Part shown: in pieces, positions 7,434-18,080 of the stretch
Layout of the letters: each line of letters begins with the position of its first letter
Position numbering within the stretch: the stretch's first letter is position 1
Origin: Pseudodesulfovibrio sp.
Lineage (GTDB): Bacteria; Desulfobacterota; Desulfovibrionia; Desulfovibrionales; Desulfovibrionaceae
DNA length: 56,200 nt
Assembly (NCBI RefSeq): GCF_028692895.1
Contig: NZ_JAQUWN010000022.1
Coordinates: 1 to 56,200, forward strand
Direction: 5' to 3'
Notes under the pieces: model-generated
Databases searched by the model: none
Told to the model about the DNA's origin: nothing
What the model saw: the letters and a program-made list of their open reading frames with translations, nothing else
Made by a program: the position numbers and the translations under genes

Positions 7434-8720
7434 TCAGGCTTTTTCGGCCGCCCCGTCCGGCTCGGCCGCCTCCTGCTTCAGGTGCCGCTTCTCCTTCTTG
7501 CCGAAGAAGAAGGCAACCCAGATGCCGAGCTCGTACAGCACGATGAGCGGCCCGGCCATGAGGCACTGGGTGAAGGGATCGGGCGGCGTCAGGATGGCCG
7601 CCACCACGAAGGCGACGAGGATGGCGTACTTGCGCTTCTTGCGCAGCCCCGTGGACGAGACCATGCCCATCCGCGCCAGGAAGAAGATGAACAGCGGCAG
7701 CTCGAAGACCAGGCCGAAGGCGAAGAGCAGCTTCAGGCAGAAGCTCAGGTATTCGTTGAGCTTGGGCGTGAAGACGATGCCGTCGGTGGAGAAGCTGGCG
7801 AAGAACTCGAAGCCGTAGGGGAATACGATAAAGTAGCCGAAGAGCGCGCCCGAGACGAAGAACAGGGCCGAGACAACGGCCATGGGCACCATCCACTTGC
7901 GCTCGTGGGCATAGAGCCCCGGGGCGATGAAGCCCCAGATCTGGGCGAAGACATAGGGGCTGACCAGGAACAGCCCGGCCACGATGGATATCTTGATGTG
8001 GGCGAAGAACGCCTCGGCCGGGTAGGTGTACTGGAAGTGCCCTTCCTGGGTGGCCTGGAGCAGGGATTTCTGCAGGGTCTGGACGAAGAGGTCCACCTTG
8101 TCCGGGGTAATGCCGTGCTTGGCCATCATCTCGGCCAGCACCTGGGCGAAGTCGGTGAAGAACTGCTGGGGCAGCAGCGGGTTGGCGGCCAACTTTTTCT
8201 GGAAGACCTCCACCATGGGCTGCATCAGGATGTCGAACATCTGCTCGGCGAAGCCGTAGCAGGCGACCATGCCCACGGCCACGGCGATGGCCGCGCGCAC
8301 CAGCCGGGTGCGCAGCTCGCCCAGATGCTCCAGCAGGGTCATCTGGCCGTCCTCGCCGTCCTCTTTCCCGCCCTCTTCCGCTTCCGAGTCGGCGTCCGGC
8401 TCGGCGTCCGGCGTCTCGTCCGCGTCTCCGGCCACGGCGGGCACGGCCTCCGCCCCTTCCTCCTCCCCTTCCGGCAAGCCGTTCGGGCTGGAGGAGGCGG
8501 CCACGTCCGTGCCGTCGGCCGGATCATCGGCCGGGTCGACGCCGCCAAGGGAATCAGCGGAATCGGCGGAGTCCTCCGCGGAGTCCTTCTCCGAATCCGC
8601 CGGGGCATCCGTCCCGGCTGCGGTCTCCAAGGCGTCCCCGCCGCTCCCGGCTTCGGGCGCGTCGGTTCCTTCCGGCGCCTCCGTTTCGGGCCGTTTCACT
8701 TCGTCGTTGTCGGAATGCAT
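7434..8720 (-). CDS. tatC: TatC, twin-arginine translocase core subunit, extended
   Basis: TatC binds twin-arginine signal peptides and forms the Sec-independent export channel. The core begins with MTLLEHLGELRTRLVRA at residue 127 and ends near residue 410, with six membrane helices; FIAPGLYAHERK is a family landmark. Two things are odd. First, 126 acidic, Ala/Asp/Glu/Pro-rich residues precede the core. Second, the first periplasmic loop carries about 50 extra residues (around 165-225). An internal ATG at 8342 with GAGG eight bases upstream could give a normal N-terminus of about 302 residues, so the real start is unsure. The gene starts six bases after tatB, with no clear ribosome site at 8720, which suggests coupling. 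Confidence 0.93.
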   Translation of the reverse strand: MHSDNDEVKRPETEAPEGTDAPEAGSGGDALETAAGTDAPADSEKDSAEDSADSADSLGGVDPADDPADGTDVAASSSPNGLPEGEEEGAEAVPAVAGDADETPDAEPDADSEAEEGGKEDGEDGQMTLLEHLGELRTRLVRAAIAVAVGMVACYGFAEQMFDILMQPMVEVFQKKLAANPLLPQQFFTDFAQVLAEMMAKHGITPDKVDLFVQTLQKSLLQATQEGHFQYTYPAEAFFAHIKISIVAGLFLVSPYVFAQIWGFIAPGLYAHERKWMVPMAVVSALFFVSGALFGYFIVFPYGFEFFASFSTDGIVFTPKLNEYLSFCLKLLFAFGLVFELPLFIFFLARMGMVSSTGLRKKRKYAILVAFVVAAILTPPDPFTQCLMAGPLIVLYELGIWVAFFFGKKEKRHLKQEAAEPDGAAEKA

Positions 8721-8726
8721 GGAAGT

Positions 8727-9119
8727 CTAGGCCTTTTCCCCGGTCTTTTCCGGCCCGGCTCCGACGGCGGCTGCGGCAGGTTCGGCCTGGGCATCAACTG
8801 TAACGGGCTCGGATGCGGGGGCGGCGGGAGCTTCCCCGGCCTTGGCCGTCTCGGCTTCCAATCTGGCCGCCTCGGCCTCCTCTTTGGCTTTCTCGGCCTT
8901 GCGCTTGGCCAGGGCCTCGTCAACCTCACGTTTGCGGGCCTCGGCCTCGGCCCGGTCCACTTCCTGGTCCAGGGTGGACTTGACGTCGTTGCCGACGCGC
9001 TTGAACTCGGCCAGTCCCTTGCCCAGGGAGCGGAGCATCTCGGGCAGTTTCTTGGGGCCGATGACGATGAGTGCAACGATGCAGATGATCAGTAACTCGG
9101 GTCCGCCTATTCCAAACAT
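8727..9119 (-). CDS. tatB: TatB/TatA-type translocase subunit
   Basis: A 130-residue single-span protein of the twin-arginine translocase. It has the short N-terminal helix ([20 protein letters not shown]), the Gly-Pro hinge ([16 protein letters not shown]), then an amphipathic helix and a long charged Lys/Glu/Ala coiled region. The Glu at residue 8, the FGIGGPEL start and the long tail favour TatB over TatA. It lies 30 bases from guaA and six from tatC, so it pairs with TatC. No second TatA-like gene is in the window. Confidence 0.9.
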   Translation of the reverse strand: MFGIGGPELLIICIVALIVIGPKKLPEMLRSLGKGLAEFKRVGNDVKSTLDQEVDRAEAEARKREVDEALAKRKAEKAKEEAEAARLEAETAKAGEAPAAPASEPVTVDAQAEPAAAAVGAGPEKTGEKA

Positions 9120-9149
9120 ATGTGCACCTAAGGCAAAAAGGTTATCGCG

Positions 9150-10694
9150 CTATTCCCATTCGATGGTGCTCGGCGGCTTGGACGAGATGTCCAGAACCAC
9201 GCGATTGACGCCCTTGACCTCGTTGATGATCCGGTTGGACATCCGGGCCAGCAGCTCGCTCGGCAACCGCGACCAGTCGGCGGTCATGGCGTCCAGGCTG
9301 TCCACGATGCGCAGGGCGATGACGTTCTCGTAGGTGCGGTCGTCGCCCATGACGCCCACGGTCTTGAGCGGCAGCAGGACGGCGAACCCTTGCCATACCT
9401 TACGGTACCAATCCGAGGCAACCATTTCGTTCTGGACGATGCGGTCGGCCAGGCGCAGGACGCCCAGGCGCTCCTCGGTGACCTCCCCGATGATGCGGAT
9501 GGACAGGCCCGGGCCGGGGAACGGCTGCCGCCAGATGATGTGCTCCGGCAGACCCAGCTCGTAGGCGGCGCGGCGCACCTCGTCCTTGAAGAGTTCGCGC
9601 AGGGGCTCCACCAGCTTGAGGTTCATCTTCTCGGGCAGGCCGCCCACGTTGTGGTGGGACTTGATGACAGCCGAGGGGCCCTTGAAGGACTCGGACTCGA
9701 TGACGTCCGGGTAGAGGGTGCCCTGCCCCAGGAACCTGACGCCCTCGATGGCCTTGGCCTCGCGGTCGAAGACCTCGATGAACTTGTGGCCGATGATCTT
9801 GCGCTTCTTCTCCGGGTCCTCGACGCCCTTCAGGTCGTTCAGGAACTCGGCGGCGGCGTCCACGAACTTGACGTTGAGGTCGAAGTGCTCGGCCAGGAAG
9901 CCGATCACCTCCTCCTTCTCGCCCATGCGCAGGAGGCCGTTGTCCACGAAGATGCAGTGCAGGTTCTTGCCGATGGCCCGGTGCAGGAGCACGGCGGCCA
10001 CAGTGGAGTCGATGCCGCCCGAGAGGCCGAGCACGACCTTGGCGTCGCCCACCTGCTTCTTGAGGTCCGCGATGCATGTGTCGACAAAGCTGGCCATGGA
10101 CCAGGTGGGCTTGAGGCCCGCGACCTTGAAGAGGAAATTCTGGATAATCAGGGAGCCGTCAGCGGTGTGGGCCACCTCGGGATGGAACTGGAGGGCGTAG
10201 ATCTTCCTTTCCGGATTGCCCATGGCCCCGAACGTGATGGTGCTGGTCTTGCCCATGGGCAGGAACCCTTCGGGCAGCCCCTCCACGCGGTCGCCGTGGG
10301 ACATCCAGACCGTGAGGTCGGCGCTGTCCTTGACCCCGTCGAAGAGGACGCAGTCGTTCTGGGCCGAGAACTGGGCGCGGCCGTATTCGCGGTCCGTGGA
10401 GGACACGACCTTGCCGCCCAGCTTGTGGGCCAGCATCTGCATGCCGTAGCAGATGCCGAGCACCGGGACGCCCATCTCCAGGTATTGCATGTCCAGATCC
10501 GGGCATCCGGCCTCCAGCACGGAGGACGGGCCGCCGGACAGGATCAGCGCCGACGGCTTGAACGCCTTGACCCGCTCGGGGTCGACGTTGAAGGGGTGGA
10601 TCTCGGAATAGACCCCGGCCTCGCGCACGCGGCGCGCGATGAGCTGGGTGAACTGGCTGCCAAAGTCAAGGATGAGTACTCTGTTGTCGTGCAT
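9150..10694 (-). CDS. guaA: GuaA, GMP synthase (glutamine-hydrolysing)
   Basis: This 514-residue enzyme turns XMP into GMP using glutamine and ATP. The class I glutaminase domain covers about residues 1-190 with the nucleophile Cys in GICYGMQML (about 80) and the His/Glu pair in [10 protein letters not shown]. The ATP-pyrophosphatase P-loop is [14 protein letters not shown] at about 222-235. The C-terminal dimerisation domain has [17 protein letters not shown] and ends in the family's typical IEWE. It lies 106 bases downstream of guaB, and the two are likely an operon for GMP synthesis. Confidence 0.98.
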   Translation of the reverse strand: MHDNRVLILDFGSQFTQLIARRVREAGVYSEIHPFNVDPERVKAFKPSALILSGGPSSVLEAGCPDLDMQYLEMGVPVLGICYGMQMLAHKLGGKVVSSTDREYGRAQFSAQNDCVLFDGVKDSADLTVWMSHGDRVEGLPEGFLPMGKTSTITFGAMGNPERKIYALQFHPEVAHTADGSLIIQNFLFKVAGLKPTWSMASFVDTCIADLKKQVGDAKVVLGLSGGIDSTVAAVLLHRAIGKNLHCIFVDNGLLRMGEKEEVIGFLAEHFDLNVKFVDAAAEFLNDLKGVEDPEKKRKIIGHKFIEVFDREAKAIEGVRFLGQGTLYPDVIESESFKGPSAVIKSHHNVGGLPEKMNLKLVEPLRELFKDEVRRAAYELGLPEHIIWRQPFPGPGLSIRIIGEVTEERLGVLRLADRIVQNEMVASDWYRKVWQGFAVLLPLKTVGVMGDDRTYENVIALRIVDSLDAMTADWSRLPSELLARMSNRIINEVKGVNRVVLDISSKPPSTIEWE

Positions 10695-10735
10695 GACTCT
10701 CTCTAATTCACAACCGGTGAAATGAAAAGCCCAAA

Positions 10736-10774
10736 GAGCCGTCCGCGCCCGGAGCCGCCCGCCAGGGACGGCTC
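10736..10774 (-). other. hairpin between guaB and guaA
   Basis: GAGCCGTCC at 10736 pairs with GGACGGCTC at 10766 in the 106-base gap. There is no T-run on either side, so it is more likely an RNA-stabilising or attenuating hairpin within the operon than a full terminator. Confidence 0.45.
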
Positions 10775-10800
10775 CGGAAGGGACGGAACATTGCGGCCGA

Positions 10801-12322
<1,522 letters not shown>

Positions 12323-12332
12323 AGTTTGACCA

Positions 12333-13049
12333 TTATAGACCGAGGTAGGCCCGCTTCACCGATTCGTCCGCGAGAAGTTTGTCGCAGGTGTCGGTGAGCA
12401 CGATCCTCCCGTTTTCCATTACATATCCCCGGTGCCCTATCTTGAGCGCCAGGTTGGCGTTCTGCTCCACCAGGAAGATGGTGGTGCCGCTCTCCTTGTT
12501 GATCTTCTGCACGATGTCGAAGATCTGCCGGACCACCAGGGGCGCAAGGCCCATGGACGGCTCGTCCAGGAGCAGCAGCCGCGGCCGGGCCATCAGCGCG
12601 CGGGCGATGGCGAGCATCTGCTGCTCGCCGCCGGAGAGGTTGCCGCCCGGCTGGCGGCGGCGCTGGGCAAGGATGGGAAAGAGGTCGAAGCAGTACTCGA
12701 TGTCCCGCTTGATGCCGTCCTTGTCGTTGCGCATGAACGCGCCCATGTCCAGGTTCTCGCGCACGCTCAGCTCCGGGAAGATCAGCCGCCCTTCGGGCAC
12801 CTGGCAGATGCCCTTGGCCACTATCTTGTTGGGAGCTTCCCTGGTGATCTCCTCTTCCTGGTAGACGACCTGGCCCGAGCGGGCCTGGACCACGCCGCAC
12901 ACGGTCATCAGCGTGGTGGACTTGCCCGCGCCGTTGGCCCCGATCAGGGTGATGATCTCGCCCGGATCGATGTACAGGTTGACGTCGTACAGGGCCTGGA
13001 TGTTGCCGTAAAAGCTGTTGACGTTCCTCAGTTCGAGCATCCTAGTCAT
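12333..13049 (-). CDS. livF: LivF, branched-chain amino-acid ABC ATPase
   Basis: This 238-residue ATPase powers import of Leu/Ile/Val with LivG, LivH, LivM and the binding protein. It has the Walker A GANGAGKSTT at about residue 37, the signature LSGGEQQMLAIARALM at about 134, and the Walker B LLLLDEPSMGLAPL. The start at 13049 (MTRMLELRNVNSFYG) overlaps the livG stop by eight bases, which supports it over the longer upstream frame. It is the last gene of the liv operon. Confidence 0.95.
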   Translation of the reverse strand: MTRMLELRNVNSFYGNIQALYDVNLYIDPGEIITLIGANGAGKSTTLMTVCGVVQARSGQVVYQEEEITREAPNKIVAKGICQVPEGRLIFPELSVRENLDMGAFMRNDKDGIKRDIEYCFDLFPILAQRRRQPGGNLSGGEQQMLAIARALMARPRLLLLDEPSMGLAPLVVRQIFDIVQKINKESGTTIFLVEQNANLALKIGHRGYVMENGRIVLTDTCDKLLADESVKRAYLGL

Positions 13050-13836
13050 CGTGTTCCTCCCCGAGGTAGGCCTTGATGACCTCCGGATTCTCCGCAATCT
13101 CCCTGGGCGTGCCGTCGGCGATCATCCGCCCGTAGTCCAGGACGTAGATGCGGTCGGACACGGACATGACCATCTTCATGTCGTGCTCGATGAGCATGAC
13201 CGAGATGCCGAAGGTCTCGCGGATTTCGAGGATAAGGCCTTCAAGCTCCTTGGTCTCGTGGGGGTTCATGCCCGCCGCCGGTTCGTCGAGGAGCAGCAGA
13301 AACGGGTCGGTGGCCAGGGCGCGGGCGATCTCCAGCCTGCGCTGCTTGCCGTAGGGAATGTTGGAGGCCAGCTCGTTGACCAGGTCCTCCAGGCCCACCA
13401 GCCGGAGCAGCTCGTAGCTCTTCTGGATGACGGCCTGCTCCTCCCGCCGGGTGGCCCGGTTGCGCGAGACGGCGCCCCAGACCGAGGACCTGGTCCGGCA
13501 GTGGGTGCCGATCATGACGTTCTCCAGGGCGGTCATGGACGGGAAGAGGCGGATGTTCTGGAAGGTGCGGGCCATGCCCAGTTCGGTGACCACGTTGGGC
13601 TTCTTCCCGTTGACGCGCAGGGGGCTGCCCGTGCCCTCGGGGTCGATGAGCACATCGCCCGAGGTCGGCACGTAGATGCCGGTGATGCAGTTGAAGAAGG
13701 TGGTCTTCCCCGCGCCGTTGGGTCCGATGAGGGCGACGATTTCCTTGTCGCCCACCACGAGATCGACTTCGTCCAGGGCGCGGATGCCCCCGAAGTCCTT
13801 GCTCACGTTGTTGACGTTGAGGACTGGATTATTCAT
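13042..13836 (-). CDS. livG: LivG, branched-chain amino-acid ABC ATPase
   Basis: This 264-residue ATPase has Walker A GPNGAGKTTFFNCITG at about residue 36, the LivG-type signature IPYGKQRRLEIARAL, and Walker B FLLLLDEPAAGMNPHE. It partners LivF at the inner face of the membrane. The start at 13836 (MNNPVLNVNNVSKDF) overlaps the livM stop by eight bases (ATGAATAA). Everything upstream in this frame is a Ser/Arg shadow of livM. Confidence 0.95.
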   Translation of the reverse strand: MNNPVLNVNNVSKDFGGIRALDEVDLVVGDKEIVALIGPNGAGKTTFFNCITGIYVPTSGDVLIDPEGTGSPLRVNGKKPNVVTELGMARTFQNIRLFPSMTALENVMIGTHCRTRSSVWGAVSRNRATRREEQAVIQKSYELLRLVGLEDLVNELASNIPYGKQRRLEIARALATDPFLLLLDEPAAGMNPHETKELEGLILEIRETFGISVMLIEHDMKMVMSVSDRIYVLDYGRMIADGTPREIAENPEVIKAYLGEEHDD

Positions 13837-15148
13837 TGGCGGCACCCGCGGGTTTGGCTTGGTACGTGTAAAGCTTGCGCTTGGCGCTGATGAGGCCCTG
13901 CGGGCGGAAGACCATGACCACGACCATGATCGACCCGAACAGGAGCATGCGGAACTGAGCGAAGTCGCGCAGGTATTCCGGCACCAGGATGAGGATGACC
14001 GCGCCGGCGATGACGCCCCGGATGGAGCCCATGCCGCCGATGACCACGATGGAGAGAATGATGGCCGACTCCCAGAAGGTGAAGGAGGCCGGGTTGATGA
14101 AGGTGGTCTTGGCCGCGAACACGACGCCCGCCATGCCCGCCCAGGTCGCGCCCAGGGCAAAGGCCATCAGCTTGGTCTTCACCTTGTCGATGCCCATGGC
14201 CTGGCAGGCGATCTCGTCCTCGCGCAAGGCCAGCCAGGCGCGTCCGATGCGGGAGTTCTGGAGCCGGTTGACGCAGAAGATGGTCAGGACCAGCAGGCCG
14301 ATCATGATGTAATACATGTAATGGGTCGAGCCGATGATCCCCAGCTTGATGCCGAACAGCGCCGGCCGGTCGATGTTGGAGATGCCGGAGGGTCCCATGG
14401 TCACGTCGCCCCAGTTCTCAAGGACCAGGCGTATGATCTCGCCGAAGCCCAGGGTGACGATGGCCAGATAGTCGCCCTTGAGCCGTAGCACCGGAAAGCC
14501 GAGCAGCAGGCCGAGCAGGGCCCCGAGCACCGCGCCCACCGGGAGCATGGCCCAGAAGCCGACCCCCCAGTGCATGTTGCACAGGGCGTAGGCGTAGGCT
14601 CCCACGCCGTAGAAGGCCACGTAGCCCAGGTCCAGCAGGCCCGCCAGGCCGACCACGATGTTCAGCCCCAGCCCGAGCACGATGTACACCAGGCAGGAGA
14701 TCATGATGTTGGTCTGGTAAAGGTTGAGGAGCTGGAGCTTGGAGCCGAAAAGGCTGAATTTCATGGGCCCGGCCACGGCCAGGAGGGCGATGAGGGCCAG
14801 CAGGAGGTATTTGCTCGTCGGGTTGTTCTGGATGCGGGTCAGCAGGGACTCGGCCTTGCTCTCGCGGCTGGCCGCGTCCTTCTTGAGCTCCTTGCGGGCC
14901 AGCAGCCAGCGCCAGACGAAGGAGCCGAAGAAGATGCCAACGGCCACGTAGCCCATGCGCTGCCAGTGCCAGACAACGGTGTGCTCGATGGTGTTGACCC
15001 GGATGACCATGATCGGGAACGTCAGGAAGACGAACCAGACGGCGGCGATCAGCGATCTCCACAGCGCCTGGGGGAAGCTGTCGCACCCCGCGGTCAGCAG
15101 CAGCCCGAGGAAACTCTTTTCCTGCGTGTCGTTTGTAGCGTTGCTCAC
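13829..15148 (-). CDS. livM: LivM, branched-chain amino-acid ABC permease
   Basis: A 439-residue integral membrane protein of the LivM family. After a first hydrophobic region (about 28-50 and 65-82) and a charged linker, the permease core spans about 110-410 with about eight helices. The permease loop with FGEIIRLVLENWGDVTMGPSG and ALREDEIACQAMGID is typical. The start is GTG at 15148 with AAGGA upstream. It has a long N-terminal part like E. coli LivM. It lies 46 bases downstream of livH. Confidence 0.95.
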   Translation of the reverse strand: MSNATNDTQEKSFLGLLLTAGCDSFPQALWRSLIAAVWFVFLTFPIMVIRVNTIEHTVVWHWQRMGYVAVGIFFGSFVWRWLLARKELKKDAASRESKAESLLTRIQNNPTSKYLLLALIALLAVAGPMKFSLFGSKLQLLNLYQTNIMISCLVYIVLGLGLNIVVGLAGLLDLGYVAFYGVGAYAYALCNMHWGVGFWAMLPVGAVLGALLGLLLGFPVLRLKGDYLAIVTLGFGEIIRLVLENWGDVTMGPSGISNIDRPALFGIKLGIIGSTHYMYYIMIGLLVLTIFCVNRLQNSRIGRAWLALREDEIACQAMGIDKVKTKLMAFALGATWAGMAGVVFAAKTTFINPASFTFWESAIILSIVVIGGMGSIRGVIAGAVILILVPEYLRDFAQFRMLLFGSIMVVVMVFRPQGLISAKRKLYTYQAKPAGAANE

Positions 15149-15194
15149 GTCATATTCCTTGCGGGACGGTCGGCCACGGGCCGCGCCCCCATGA

Positions 15195-16097
15195 TTACAC
15201 CTTTTGGATCTTGTCCTTGCCCATGATTCCGGCGGGCCGGAAGATCAGGATGAGCACCAGCAGGCAGAAGGCGAACACGTCCTCGTAGTCCGAGGAGACG
15301 TAGCCGGTGGCGTAGGCTTCGGTCAGCCCGAGGACCAGGCCGCCGAGCATGGCGCCCGGCAGGGAGCCGATGCCGCCGAGCACGGCCGCGGTGAAGGCCT
15401 TGATGCCCGCGATGAACCCTATGTAGTAGTTGATCTGTCCGATGTGGGAGGCGATCAGCACGCCGCCCACCGCCGCCAGGCTCGAACCGATGATGAAGGT
15501 GGCGGAGATGACCATGTCGACGTTGATGCCGACCAGCATGGCCATCTTGCGGTTCTGGGCCGTGGCGCGCATGGCCTTGCCCAGCCGGGTGTACTTGATG
15601 AACAGGGTCAGCCCGACGCAGACGAGGACCGTGGCCACGACGATGACCAGCTCGGAGGAGCTGAGCATGGAGCCGAAGTGCTTCATGAACCCGAATTTGG
15701 GAACGAGTTCGGGGAAGGGAAGGAAGTCCGACGTCTGGGACAGCATGACGTAGTTCTGCAAGAAGATGGACATGCCGATGGCGGAGATGAGCGGCGAGAG
15801 CCGGGGCGCGCCGCGCAGGGGCTTGTAGGCGACCTTCTCCACGGTATAGCCGTAGGCCGCGGCCCAGATGACCGCGCAGACCAGGGCGATGGCCAGGATG
15901 GAGATGCCCGGAAAGCCGAGCATGGTCAGCAGGCCGGCCACGATCAGGCCGGTGAAGGCCCCGATCATGTAGATCTCGCCATGGGCGAAGTTGATGAGCT
16001 CAATGATGCCGTAGACCATGGTGTAGCCCAGGGCGATGAGCGCATAGATACTGCCTCGGGTCAGTCCGCCGAAGAACAGCTCGAGAAAATATTCCAT
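15195..16097 (-). CDS. livH: LivH, branched-chain amino-acid ABC permease
   Basis: A 300-residue membrane protein of the LivH family with about eight helices. Landmarks are FFGGLTRGSIYALIALGYTM near the N-terminus, LINFAHGEIYMIGAF, ARATAQNRKMAMLVGINVD-like loop (residues 180-200) and the end with AGIMGKDKIQKV. It forms the heterodimeric channel with LivM. It is second in the liv operon behind the binding protein, separated by a stable hairpin. Confidence 0.95.
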   Translation of the reverse strand: MEYFLELFFGGLTRGSIYALIALGYTMVYGIIELINFAHGEIYMIGAFTGLIVAGLLTMLGFPGISILAIALVCAVIWAAAYGYTVEKVAYKPLRGAPRLSPLISAIGMSIFLQNYVMLSQTSDFLPFPELVPKFGFMKHFGSMLSSSELVIVVATVLVCVGLTLFIKYTRLGKAMRATAQNRKMAMLVGINVDMVISATFIIGSSLAAVGGVLIASHIGQINYYIGFIAGIKAFTAAVLGGIGSLPGAMLGGLVLGLTEAYATGYVSSDYEDVFAFCLLVLILIFRPAGIMGKDKIQKV

Positions 16098-16127
16098 GAG
16101 TTGGCTATCCCGTTCATTAAATAACGT

Positions 16128-16155
16128 CAGGGGACAGGCAACGGCCTGTCCCCTG
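16128..16155 (-). other. intra-operon hairpin between livK and livH
   Basis: CAGGGGACAGG and CCTGTCCCCTG form a perfect 11-bp stem with loop CAACGG, with no T-run. Such hairpins after a binding-protein gene usually stabilise the upstream mRNA so the binding protein is made in excess over the permease. That role is inferred from position. Confidence 0.7.
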
Positions 16156-16180
16156 GTTCACTGCATCTTGGAGCAGATAC

Positions 16181-17296
16181 TTACTGCACCTGTACGTACT
16201 TGCCGCCCTTCACCTGGTAGATGGAGAAGCCGACGCCTTCGGCATCGCCCTTGGCGTCGAACTTGATCTTGCCCACCGGGGTGTCGACAAAGCTGGTGCG
16301 CAGGGCCTCGCAGACCTTGGCGTAGTCGGTGCCGCCGGCGACCTTGACCGCGTTCAGCAGGGCCAGGGCGGCGGAGTAGGCCTCGGGGAAGAACGCGCCC
16401 GGATCGGTGCCGAACTTGGCCTTGTGGGCGGCGACGGCCTCGATGAAGAGCGGGTTCTTGGAGAAGTCCTTGGGACCGGAGGCGTAGACGCCCTCGGCGT
16501 ACTGACCGGCGACCTTGATGAAGGTGTCGTCCTTCACGCCGTCATCGGAGATGAACGGAATGTCCAGGCCCTTCTTGCGCATGGCCATGACGATCTTGGA
16601 GGCTTCCGGATGGTAGCCGCCGAAGACGACGCCGTCGGCGCCCGCGGACTTGATCTTCTGGACAACGGCGGAGTAGTCCACCGCGCCGGGGGTCACGCCC
16701 TCGAAGAGCACGACGTCCATGGAGGGGTCGGCATCCAGGAACTGCTTGGCGAAGGTGGCGAAGCCCTTGCCGTAGTCGCCCTTGTCGTGGATGACGGCCA
16801 GCTTCTTCAGGCCGAGGGTCTTGGCGTAGGCGACATCCAGGGAGGCCTGGGCGTCGTCGGAGGAAATGGTGCGGAAGAAGTTCGGGTACTCGCCGGACTG
16901 GGTCAGCGGCGGGTTGGTGGCGGAGGGGGACATGACGACCATCTCGCCATCCAGGTAGATGGGCAGGGCGGCCTTGGTGGCGCCGGAGCAGATGTGGCCG
17001 AGGACGATCTTCACGCCGTCGGACAGCAGCTTGGTGGCGGCGTTGGTGGCCAGCTCGGGCTTGCACTGGTCGTCTTCGGCGACGACTTCGACGGTCATCC
17101 CGTTCACGCCGCCGGCGGCGTTGATCTTATCCGCAACGAGCTTGGCGGCGTTGACGGTGGGCAGGCCGTAGGAGGCCAGGTCGCCGGAATGAGCGCCGGC
17201 GACGCCGAGCAGCAGTTTGCCGCCAGCCAGCGCGGACGGGGCGAGCATGGCGACCAGGGCGGCCGCAAGCAGGATGCGTTTGACGATCTCTCTCAT
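16181..17296 (-). CDS. livK: periplasmic branched-chain amino-acid binding protein
   Basis: A 371-residue Leu/Ile/Val-binding-type protein. The signal peptide is residues 1-22 (MREIVKRILLAAALVAM, then APSALA). The mature protein opens with KLLLGVAGAHSGDLASYG, and residues LGHICSGATKAALPIY and VMSPSATNPPLTQSGEYPNF form the ligand-site region of the family. The ATG at 17296 has AGGAG eight bases upstream, and the longer frame to 17332 has no signal-peptide sense. It delivers substrate to LivHM. It is transcribed first, from the promoter at 17411-17438. The ligand (Leu/Ile/Val or a related amino acid) is inferred from operon and family. Confidence 0.95.
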   Translation of the reverse strand: MREIVKRILLAAALVAMLAPSALAGGKLLLGVAGAHSGDLASYGLPTVNAAKLVADKINAAGGVNGMTVEVVAEDDQCKPELATNAATKLLSDGVKIVLGHICSGATKAALPIYLDGEMVVMSPSATNPPLTQSGEYPNFFRTISSDDAQASLDVAYAKTLGLKKLAVIHDKGDYGKGFATFAKQFLDADPSMDVVLFEGVTPGAVDYSAVVQKIKSAGADGVVFGGYHPEASKIVMAMRKKGLDIPFISDDGVKDDTFIKVAGQYAEGVYASGPKDFSKNPLFIEAVAAHKAKFGTDPGAFFPEAYSAALALLNAVKVAGGTDYAKVCEALRTSFVDTPVGKIKFDAKGDAEGVGFSIYQVKGGKYVQVQ

Positions 17297-17370
17297 GATT
17301 CCTCTCCTGAAATTATGGTAACAAGTTCCCAACAGAAACGATCAAACCACGAACATGGTCTTCCGCTCCC

Positions 17371-17398
17371 CCGACTCCCATCTCCCCATGGGACTCGG
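17371..17398 (-). other. leader hairpin of the liv operon
   Basis: CCGACTCCCAT pairs with ATGGGACTCGG (one mismatch) in the roughly 105-base leader between the predicted start site and livK. It could protect or regulate the leader. No leucine-codon leader peptide was seen. Confidence 0.4.
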
Positions 17399-17410
17399 AA
17401 CGGAAGATGT

Positions 17411-17438
17411 ATTGTATTTATTTAGCCCGTCTTGTCAA
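17411..17438 (-). promoter_or_regulatory. sigma-70 promoter of the liv operon
   Basis: On the minus strand TTGACA (17438-17433) is a perfect -35 and TACAAT (17416-17411) a near-perfect -10, with a 16-base spacer. The predicted start site is near 17404, about 108 bases before the livK ATG. Confidence 0.8.
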
Positions 17439-17489
17439 TACGTTAAGCGGCGGGCCGTTTCTCATCAACCACCTGTTTTTACAGGCTTT

Positions 17490-18080
17490 CTACTCCGCAA
17501 GCTCCTGCCTGGCCATCTTGATCATCTCCGAATCATTCTTTTCGAGACTCAGGACCTTCTCGAAATAAGTTCGGGCCACATCCATCTTTTTGAAATAATA
17601 TTTGTTGATTACACCCAAATTGAAGAGGGCCAGGGTGTCGTTCGGCTCGATGGCGAGGATATCCTGATAGGCCGCGTCCGCCTTGTCGAATTCCTTCTTG
17701 TTGAAGTAGGCGATGCCGATGGCCTTGAGCACGCCGGTGTCCCCCGCGTCCAGCTCGCGGGCGTGCGCAAGCGGGATGAGGGCGCGGTCCCAGGCGCGCA
17801 TCATCAGGAAGGCGTTGCCCAGGCCGACCAGGGCCTCCTTGTCGTCCGGGTTGGCGTCCACGCGGGCCATGTATTCCTTGACCTTGGCCATGGGGCCGTT
17901 CGCGGCCTCGCCCATGCCCGGGGGCATTCCGCCCTCCCTGGTGGGCTGGTGCTGGACCTGCACGAACAGGTTCGGGTGGTTCATGCGGTAGACGAAGCTG
18001 GTCACGAACATGGCGGCGGCCGACAGGACCACCGTCAGGATCACGGCCCGGCGGCCCAGGGTGATGGCGCTAAGCCTCAT
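17490..18080 (-). CDS. membrane-anchored TPR protein at the end of the ccm operon
   Basis: A 196-residue protein with one N-terminal membrane helix (about 10-32) and three TPR repeats from about residue 65. The repeats read DKEALVGLGNAFLMMRAWDR, then VLKAIGIAYFNKKEFDKADA, then TLALFNLGVINKYYFKKMDV. TPR domains of CcmI/NrfG type hold apocytochromes during haem attachment. This may be the apocytochrome chaperone in an operon with no ccmH, though the sequence does not prove it. The ATG at 18080 overlaps the ccmD stop by 11 bases, so coupling is strong. Confidence 0.9.
   Translation of the reverse strand: MRLSAITLGRRAVILTVVLSAAAMFVTSFVYRMNHPNLFVQVQHQPTREGGMPPGMGEAANGPMAKVKEYMARVDANPDDKEALVGLGNAFLMMRAWDRALIPLAHARELDAGDTGVLKAIGIAYFNKKEFDKADAAYQDILAIEPNDTLALFNLGVINKYYFKKMDVARTYFEKVLSLEKNDSEMIKMARQELAE

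Noticed and set aside
13837..14160. longer start of livG
   Set aside because: The Ser/Arg-rich front is the shadow of livM. The ATG overlapping the livM stop gives a normal LivG.
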